Positions 61,652 to 64,000 of a stretch of 64,000 bases of DNA are shown piece after piece (the first letter of the stretch is position 1; every line of letters begins with the position of its first letter). Made by a program: the position numbers and the translations under genes. Origin of the DNA: Actinomycetospora sp. NBRC 106375 (lineage in GTDB: Bacteria; Actinomycetota; Actinomycetes; Mycobacteriales; Pseudonocardiaceae); the NCBI RefSeq assembly GCF_030269665.1, contig NZ_BSTS01000005.1, positions 62,001-126,000 of the forward strand, given 5' to 3'. A model generated the notes under the pieces. That model did no database searches. It was not told the origin of the DNA and was given only the letters and a program-made list of their open reading frames with translations.

Positions 61652-61990
61652 TCAGATGCCGGCGTCCCCGCGCGCCTCGGCGAGCGGCTCGTCCTCCGGG
61701 CCGGGCCGCCCGATGTTGACCTCGGCCGCACGGCGCGCCACCCGGCGGAAGCGTTCCGGGTCGCTCTGCAGGACGGCGATGCGTCGCCACTGGTCGAGCA
61801 TCCGGAACAGCTCGGTGAGGTCCAGGCTCGCCTTGACCTCGTCGAGCGCGGCGGCCAGCGCGGCGTCGAACTCGGCCCGATCGTCCGGCCCGGCCAGGGA
61901 CGCGCGGATCGCGTCGGGCGACGCCCCCTTGCTCAGGGGGTGGGCGGCCGGGTCCGCGGGCTCGTCGTCGACGGAGTAGGTCGTCGTCAT
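61652..61990 (-). CDS. DUF6247-like small protein
   Basis: A 112-residue protein: DRAEFDAALAAALDEVKASLDLTELFRMLDQWRRIAVLQSDPERFRRVARRAAEV. The central pattern is that of DUF6247, a helical actinomycete family often placed beside small toxin-like genes. Here no partner toxin gene is adjacent: its neighbours are the DUF998 gene (convergent) and the SDR gene. ATG 61990. Function unknown. Confidence 0.62.
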   Translation of the reverse strand: MTTTYSVDDEPADPAAHPLSKGASPDAIRASLAGPDDRAEFDAALAAALDEVKASLDLTELFRMLDQWRRIAVLQSDPERFRRVARRAAEVNIGRPGPEDEPLAEARGDAGI

Positions 61991-62057
61991 CTCGAGACGG
62001 TAACGCAGACGCCCGACACGACGGCCGCGCTCGCTGTCGGGGTGCGTTGCCGGTCGA

Positions 62058-62080
62058 GATGCTTCGATTTCCGCAGCGTT
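62058..62080. repeat. GATGCTTCGG palindrome, copy 4 (diverged)
   Basis: GATGCTTCGATTTCCGCAGCGTT differs from the unit at 48596 in four of 23 bases; the pairing is largely lost. It lies just after the SDR gene's 3' end, far from the toxin locus. Confidence 0.5.
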
Positions 62081-62087
62081 GCGCCCC

Positions 62088-62912
62088 CTACTTCACGCAG
62101 AACCCCGCGTCGACGGGCAGCGTCACGCCGCTGACGTAGCGCCCCGCGTCGCTGACGAGGTAGAGGATCGCGTTGGAGATGTCGACGGGCTCCACCATCT
62201 CGACGGGCATGAGGTTGGTCAGCGCGTCGCCCTTCTCCGGGTTCGCCGCCATCCATGCCTCGAGCTGCGGGTTCACGACCATCGGCGTGTTCACGCCGGT
62301 CGGGTGGACGGTGTTGACGCGGATGCTGTGGGGCGCGAGCCAGTGCGCGAACGTCCGCATGAGCCCGACGACGCCGTGCTTGGCCGCGGCGTAGCCGCTC
62401 ATCGCCCCGCCGCCGTCGCCGCCCCGGCCGGACAGGCCCTGGGTGGAGCTGGTCAGCACGATCGCGCCGCCGTCGCCCTGCTCGATCATCCGCGGCGCCG
62501 CGATCTTCACGGTGTTGTAGACGCCGGTCAGGTTGATGTCGATGACGGTCTGCCAGCCGAGGAACTCGTCCTCGGGCTCGCCGCCGACCTGGTTCGCGAT
62601 GCCGGCGTTGGCCAGGATGATGTCGACCCGGCCGAGCTCGGCGATCCCGGCCTCGAAGGCGTCGCTCAGGGCGCGGTGGTCGCGCACGTCGGCCTGTCGG
62701 GTGACGATCCGGCGGTCGAGGTCCTCGACGCGCTTCGCGGTCTCGGCGAGGTCCTCCGGCGTCGCCCCCGCGTACTGCACGGTGTCGACCTGCTCGCAGA
62801 GGTCCACGCCGATGATGTCGGCGCCCTCCTGCGCCAGCCGCAGCGCGTGGCTGCGCCCCTGACCGCGCGCCGCGCCGGTGATGAAGGCGACCTTCCCGTC
62901 GAGCTGTCCCAT
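62088..62912 (-). CDS. Mycofactocin-coupled short-chain dehydrogenase
   Basis: A 274-residue SDR enzyme. NAD-binding TGAARGQGRSHALRLAQEG and the active site with Ser (LTSSTQG) and YAAAKHG (Tyr-x3-Lys). The insertion after the second strand (VDLCEQVDTVQYAGATPEDLAETAKRVEDLDRRIV) is the mark of the mycofactocin-associated group, in which the NAD is held tightly and is re-oxidised by mycofactocin. The substrate is probably an alcohol. ATG 62912 was chosen for the family start. No mycofactocin biosynthesis genes are in the window. Confidence 0.88.
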   Translation of the reverse strand: MGQLDGKVAFITGAARGQGRSHALRLAQEGADIIGVDLCEQVDTVQYAGATPEDLAETAKRVEDLDRRIVTRQADVRDHRALSDAFEAGIAELGRVDIILANAGIANQVGGEPEDEFLGWQTVIDINLTGVYNTVKIAAPRMIEQGDGGAIVLTSSTQGLSGRGGDGGGAMSGYAAAKHGVVGLMRTFAHWLAPHSIRVNTVHPTGVNTPMVVNPQLEAWMAANPEKGDALTNLMPVEMVEPVDISNAILYLVSDAGRYVSGVTLPVDAGFCVK

Positions 62913-63047
62913 GGCTCTCCGCTCCCTCGATCGACATCCTCGTCGTCTCCACCGTGACCGACACCACGTCGATCTCGGAAGGGCCGGACGGCCGATCTTG
63001 TGGTTCGCCGGTGGCGCGCGGTTCGCGGGTGCGGGACGGTGCTCGCC

Positions 63048-64000
63048 GTGATCGGGCGCCTGCTCGCGGTGGTCCTCCTCGCGGTGATCGGCGTCGTCGC
63101 CGTGGTCGCCGAACGCCCGCCCGACCCGGTCCCCGCGTCCGCCTCGCCCGCCGACTTCAGCGCCGAACGGGCCACGGCGGCCGTCGACGCCCTCGCGCGC
63201 GTGCCCCGCCCCATCGGCAGCCCGGCCTCCGACGCCGCCCGCGACGCGCTGGTGGGGCGGCTGCAGGCCGAGGGCCTCGCCACGCGGGTCGAGACGTCGG
63301 CGTCGCTGTACTCCGAGGAGGGGCAGACCGGCGCCGGCCGGGTCGAGAACGTCGTCGCCACCCTGCCCGGCAGCGCCCCGACCGGGTCGGTGGTGCTGAT
63401 GGCGCACTACGACTCGGTGACGGCCGGGCCGGGTGCGGCCGACGACATGTCGGGCGTCGCGACGATCCTCGAGACGGTCCGGGCGCTGCGCGCGGGTCCG
63501 GCGCCGCGGAACGACGTCACGGTCGTGCTCACCGACGGCGAGGAGGCGGGCCTCTACGGGGCGCGTGCGTGGGTCCGGGACTCAATGCCCAAGAACCGGC
63601 CCACCGTCGTCCTCAACTGGGAGGCCCGCGGCGTCTCGGGGCCGTCGCTGCTGTTCCAGACCTCGCCGGGCAACGCCGGCCTCGTCGACGCCTGGTCGAG
63701 CTCGGTGCCGTATCCCCGCGGCGACTCGTCGCAGGTCGAGATCTACCGCTTCCTCCCCAACGACACCGACCTCACGCCCGTCCTCGACGCGGGCCGGCCG
63801 GGGATGAACGCGGCGTTCATCGAGGGCGCGCACCAGTACCACACGCCGGGCGACATCCCGCTGAACCTCAGCCGCTCGTCGGTGCAGAACCACGGCGGCA
63901 ACGCGCTGGCCCTGACCCGCGCGCTCGGCGACCGGGACCTGGCGCCGCTCGACCCCGCCGCGTCACGCCAGCCCGCGACGGGCGACCGGACCTACTTCAC
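63048..64000 (+). CDS. M28 family metallopeptidase, 3' end outside the window
   Basis: An aminopeptidase-like zinc enzyme, 317 codons before the window ends. An N-terminal membrane anchor (RLLAVVLLAVIGVVAVVAE) is followed by the peptidase domain: VVLMAHYDSVTAGPGAADDMSGVA with the His, Asp and bridging Asp, TDGEEAGLYGARAW with the Glu base and ligand, and HQYHTPGD near the end with the last His. In other members the C-terminal half holds more membrane helices. GTG 63048 (or GTG 63039) is the start; divergent from the SDR gene. Confidence 0.85.
   Translation, partial: MIGRLLAVVLLAVIGVVAVVAERPPDPVPASASPADFSAERATAAVDALARVPRPIGSPASDAARDALVGRLQAEGLATRVETSASLYSEEGQTGAGRVENVVATLPGSAPTGSVVLMAHYDSVTAGPGAADDMSGVATILETVRALRAGPAPRNDVTVVLTDGEEAGLYGARAWVRDSMPKNRPTVVLNWEARGVSGPSLLFQTSPGNAGLVDAWSSSVPYPRGDSSQVEIYRFLPNDTDLTPVLDAGRPGMNAAFIEGAHQYHTPGDIPLNLSRSSVQNHGGNALALTRALGDRDLAPLDPAASRQPATGDRTYF

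Overview
The window is GC-rich DNA (mostly above 70% G+C) with dense genes, many GTG starts and many 4-base ATGA/GTGA stop-start overlaps. It looks like a chromosomal piece of an actinomycete. A mycofactocin-type short-chain dehydrogenase, an F420-type (Ddn-like) reductase, an LpqY-SugABC-like sugar importer, a DivIVA/Wag31-like protein and WXG100-type secretion genes all fit a member of the Pseudonocardiales. That rank is inference; no rRNA or other marker is present. I found no tRNA, rRNA, CRISPR array, insertion sequence or prophage.

Layout: 145-6612 holds metabolic and housekeeping genes (DUF3024, Nudix, asparagine synthetase, aldo/keto reductase, TenA, HNH nuclease, MetX-like hydrolase). 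6645-15144 is a glucoside module: a GH13 glucosidase, a LacI repressor coupled to a kinase-like DUF4032 protein, and divergently a four-gene ABC importer. Two LacI-type operators lie in the divergent gap. 15494-22507 holds a cation exchanger with a coupled hydrolase, an MscS channel, two serine hydrolases, YaaA and an APH-like kinase.

22532-31588 is the most notable locus: a type II Wadjet (JetABCD, SMC-like anti-plasmid) system in the order jetC-jetA-jetB-jetD. An ArsR regulator and an SRPBCC protein sit between jetB and jetD, and the start of jetD lies inside a dispersed repeat. 31561-37734 holds regulators (LysR, TetR, SoxR) with their small targets. 37911-42455 encodes a large SF1 helicase fused to a PD-(D/E)XK nuclease domain, a second probable defence or repair gene.

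42603-46701 holds an EcsC-like pair and a run of small minus-strand genes. 46764-49828 is a type VII secretion toxin-immunity locus: the toxin gene has an in-frame stop, a second immunity paralogue follows a remnant of a toxin tail, and short perfect palindromes mark the junctions. 49934-52599 pairs a DivIVA-like coiled-coil protein with an odd membrane protein that has a sigma region 4-like N-terminus and a glycine-rich tail. 53950-58628 is a minus-strand operon of a phosphohistidine-domain enzyme, an inositol-monophosphatase-like enzyme and two MetE-like zinc methyltransferases, with a divergent AraC regulator; its pathway is unknown to me. The window ends with GNAT, DUF998, an SDR and a truncated M28 peptidase.

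At least three families of small palindromic or inverted repeats are scattered between genes: a GGCTTTCCTG family, a GATGCTTCGG palindrome and a GTGAGCAGTT palindrome.
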